Part shown: in pieces, positions 39,624 to 41,107 of the stretch | Layout of the letters: the number at the start of each line of letters is the position of its first letter | How positions within the stretch are numbered: the first letter of the stretch is position 1 | Origin: Chloroflexota bacterium | GTDB taxonomy: Bacteria > Chloroflexota > UBA6077 > SHYK01 | Direction: 5' to 3' | NCBI GenBank assembly: GCA_016844585.1 | Contig: JAERMM010000004.1 | Span: 1 to 41,107, forward strand | DNA length: 41,107 nt | Notes under the pieces: generated by a model | Seen by the model: the letters and a program-made list of their open reading frames with translations, nothing else | The model's database searches: none | Told to the model about the DNA's origin: nothing | Made by a program: the position numbers and the translations under genes

Positions 39624-40610
39624 ATGGAAAAGGCCGGCGCGGACCGCGATCGAGCGAGTTCGCGGGCGCACCGAGTGGTCTTCTTCGGAACGCCGGGGTT
39701 CGCTGTCCCGATACTCGAGGCGCTCGTCTCGGCGGACCATCACGTGGCGCTGGTGGTCTCTCAGCCGGCCAGGCATGCGGGCCGCGGGCGCCAGTTGAAG
39801 GACCCACCAGTTGCGCAGATGGCCACCCAGCTTGGACTGCCGCTGTTTCAGCCCGTGCGAGCCCGAGACCCGAGCGCCATGCTACGCGTCGCCAGCGTGG
39901 CGCCAGATGCCGTCGTCCTCGCCGCTTACGGTCAGATTCTTCCGGCGGAGCTTCTGTCGATCCCCCTGAAGGGATCTCTCAATGTGCATCCGTCACTGCT
40001 CCCCAGATATCGGGGCGCCTCGCCTATCTCCGCGCCCATTCTGGCCGGTGACACCAGGACCGGGGTCTCCATCATGCTCATGGACGCGGGGATGGACACT
40101 GGGCCGATCCTGGCCCAGGAAGAGACTCCGATCCTTGACGACGACGATCAGGTGAGTCTAACGCGGCAGCTCGCTGGCACGGGGGCACGGCTCCTAGTCC
40201 ACACGCTCGACGCCTGGCTCCGCGGCGCCATCCAGCCAACCCCTCAGGAGCCGAGTCTGGCGTCGACGACTCGACGTGCGACAAAAGAGGATGGACTCCT
40301 CACATGGGAAGAGCCAGCGATTGACTTGTGGCGACGAGTTCGCGCCTACGCGGAGTGGCCGCAGGCTTTCACTTTCTGGGAAGGCAAACAGCTCCGAATT
40401 TTGAGGGCCACGTATTTGGACGAGGCATCCGCCGAGCCCGGGCGCGTGATCGCAACGAATGAGCGAGGTCGCTCGGCGATCGGTACCCGGCGCGGTGTGC
40501 TGCTCCCGGCCATTGTTGGCCTTGAAGGAAAGCGCCCGATGCCTATGGACGCATTCCTGCGCGGCGCGCCGCGGTTCATCGGTTCCCAGCTAACCGCAAC
40601 ACGCGGCTAG
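39624..40610 (+). CDS. fmt: Methionyl-tRNA formyltransferase
   Basis: 328 residues. Formylates initiator Met-tRNA using 10-formyl-THF. The catalytic triad is present: N120 and H122 (LNVHPSLLPRYRGASPI) and D158 (MDAGMDTGPIL), with the same 38-residue spacing as in E. coli. FFGTPGFAVPILEAL opens the hydrolase-like fold and the C-terminal tRNA-binding domain follows. About 16 extra residues precede the fold. GGAGG sits 5 bases before the ATG. def, a common partner, is not adjacent. Confidence 0.96.
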   Translation: MEKAGADRDRASSRAHRVVFFGTPGFAVPILEALVSADHHVALVVSQPARHAGRGRQLKDPPVAQMATQLGLPLFQPVRARDPSAMLRVASVAPDAVVLAAYGQILPAELLSIPLKGSLNVHPSLLPRYRGASPISAPILAGDTRTGVSIMLMDAGMDTGPILAQEETPILDDDDQVSLTRQLAGTGARLLVHTLDAWLRGAIQPTPQEPSLASTTRRATKEDGLLTWEEPAIDLWRRVRAYAEWPQAFTFWEGKQLRILRATYLDEASAEPGRVIATNERGRSAIGTRRGVLLPAIVGLEGKRPMPMDAFLRGAPRFIGSQLTATRG

Positions 40611-40621
40611 CTGGGAACCGA
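40579..40621 (+). terminator. Long inverted repeat spanning the fmt stop codon
   Basis: A perfect 14-bp repeat (40579-40592 with 40608-40621) plus an inner CCGC/GCGG pair forms a very stable hairpin with an AACAC loop. The fmt TAG is in the right arm at 40608-40610. No U-run follows, so it may stop RNA decay or act with a factor rather than as a classic terminator. Confidence 0.5.
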
Positions 40622-40659
40622 CCGTCGGTCAGCGTTGGCGTACCTCGTTGATGCATCTC

Positions 40660-40688
40660 TTGAACAGATCTAGCCGTATTCTTATCAT
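40660..40688 (+). promoter_or_regulatory. Sigma-70-type promoter for the Bax-inhibitor-like gene
   Basis: TTGAAC (40660-40665) and TATCAT (40683-40688) are separated by exactly 17 bases. The predicted start site is near 40695, giving a leader of about 25 bases that contains GGAGG. Confidence 0.65.
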
Positions 40689-40719
40689 TAGGCTAGCGGA
40701 ACTCGGAGGCACACGCACT

Positions 40720-41107
40720 ATGTTCGACGCATCTCGGTCCTTTGAATATTCATCAGCGGCAACTGCCCAACGCCAGGAAGTGATGGGGAATGTCCTCCGC
40801 CTCCTGGGTGTAGCCGCCCTGTGCACCGCGGGCGGCGCACTCATCGGACGCTCAATGGGGCCGGGCGCCTTCATCATTTCGCTGATCGGCAGCTTCGGGA
40901 CATTGATCGCTCTGTTCTTTGCCAAGGAGAAGACACCGGCCAATCTCTGGTTGATGTACGCATTCGCGACATTCGAGGGCATGGCCCTCGGCCTGATCCT
41001 CGATACGTACGTAGCCGGTGGCATGGGCAAAGTTGTTTTGAACGCTGGCGCGACGACCGCTGCCGTCACTCTTGCCGCAGGATCGTATGGCGTCTCCACC
41101 AAGAGGG
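40720..41107 (+). CDS. Bax inhibitor-1 (YccA/YbhL) family membrane protein, partial
   Basis: 129 residues are visible before the window ends. It starts MFDASRSFEYSSA and has alternating hydrophobic helices with LLGVAALCTAGGALIG, FIISLIGSFGTLIALFF and the family-type stretch LWLMYAFATFEGMALGLILD. Bacterial members are membrane proteins, some shown to leak calcium or protect FtsH substrates; no specific role can be given here. GGAGG lies 10 bases before the ATG and a clear promoter is upstream. The C-terminal part is missing. Confidence 0.88.
   Translation, partial: MFDASRSFEYSSAATAQRQEVMGNVLRLLGVAALCTAGGALIGRSMGPGAFIISLIGSFGTLIALFFAKEKTPANLWLMYAFATFEGMALGLILDTYVAGGMGKVVLNAGATTAAVTLAAGSYGVSTKR

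Overview
This is a G+C-rich bacterial chromosome segment made almost entirely of core genes. Its centre is one continuous block on the minus strand, about 29 kb long, that joins the rpoBC, str, S10, spc and alpha gene clusters. In transcription order it reads rpoB, rpoC, rpsL, rpsG, fusA, tuf, rpsJ, rplC, rplD, rplW, rplB, rpsS, rplV, rpsC, rplP, rpmC, rpsQ, rplN, rplX, rplE, rpsN, rpsH, rplF, rplR, rpsE, rpmD, rplO, secY, adk, rpmJ, rpsM, rpsK, rpsD, rpoA, rplQ, truA, rplM, rpsI (positions 34983 down to 5719). infA and map are missing from their usual place between adk and rpmJ, and the usual rplK-rplA-rplJ-rplL genes are not upstream of rpoB.

The left flank (1-5671) holds a minus-strand operon tlyA, nadK, recN and a truncated MFS exporter gene. 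A plus-strand UbiA-family prenyltransferase, resembling decaprenyl-phosphate phosphoribosyltransferase, is divergent from tlyA. The two share a small intergenic region with a palindromic -10 element. The prenyltransferase converges on the end of the ribosomal block at rpsI.

The right flank (35224-41107) holds a minus-strand operon radC, mreB, mreC, mreD, rodA for cell-wall elongation, which reads toward rpoB. On the plus strand are fmt, divergent from radC across a shared -10 element, and a truncated Bax-inhibitor-1 family gene with its own recognisable promoter.

The organism looks like a member of Chloroflexota or a relative. The hints are a long charged helical insertion in RpoC, long low-complexity tails on S5, S3 and RpoA, zinc-ribbon forms of S4, S14, L24, L36 and adenylate kinase, frequent GTG and TTG starts, and a DPPR-synthase-like gene beside tlyA-nadK-recN. 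This placement is inference, since no rRNA or taxonomic marker search was possible.

Functionally the window couples transcription (rpoA, B, C), translation (S and L proteins, EF-G, EF-Tu, Fmt), secretion (SecY) and wall growth (MreBCD-RodA). No tRNA, rRNA, CRISPR array, transposase or phage gene was found. The longest gene-free stretch is 281 bases, upstream of tuf. The most unusual non-coding element is an inverted array of related 7-base repeats between rpsS and rplV that begins inside the rpsS stop region. I did not find a convincing new multi-gene system. The points most worth checking are this array, the two compact divergent promoters, the RNA hairpins and the protein tails.
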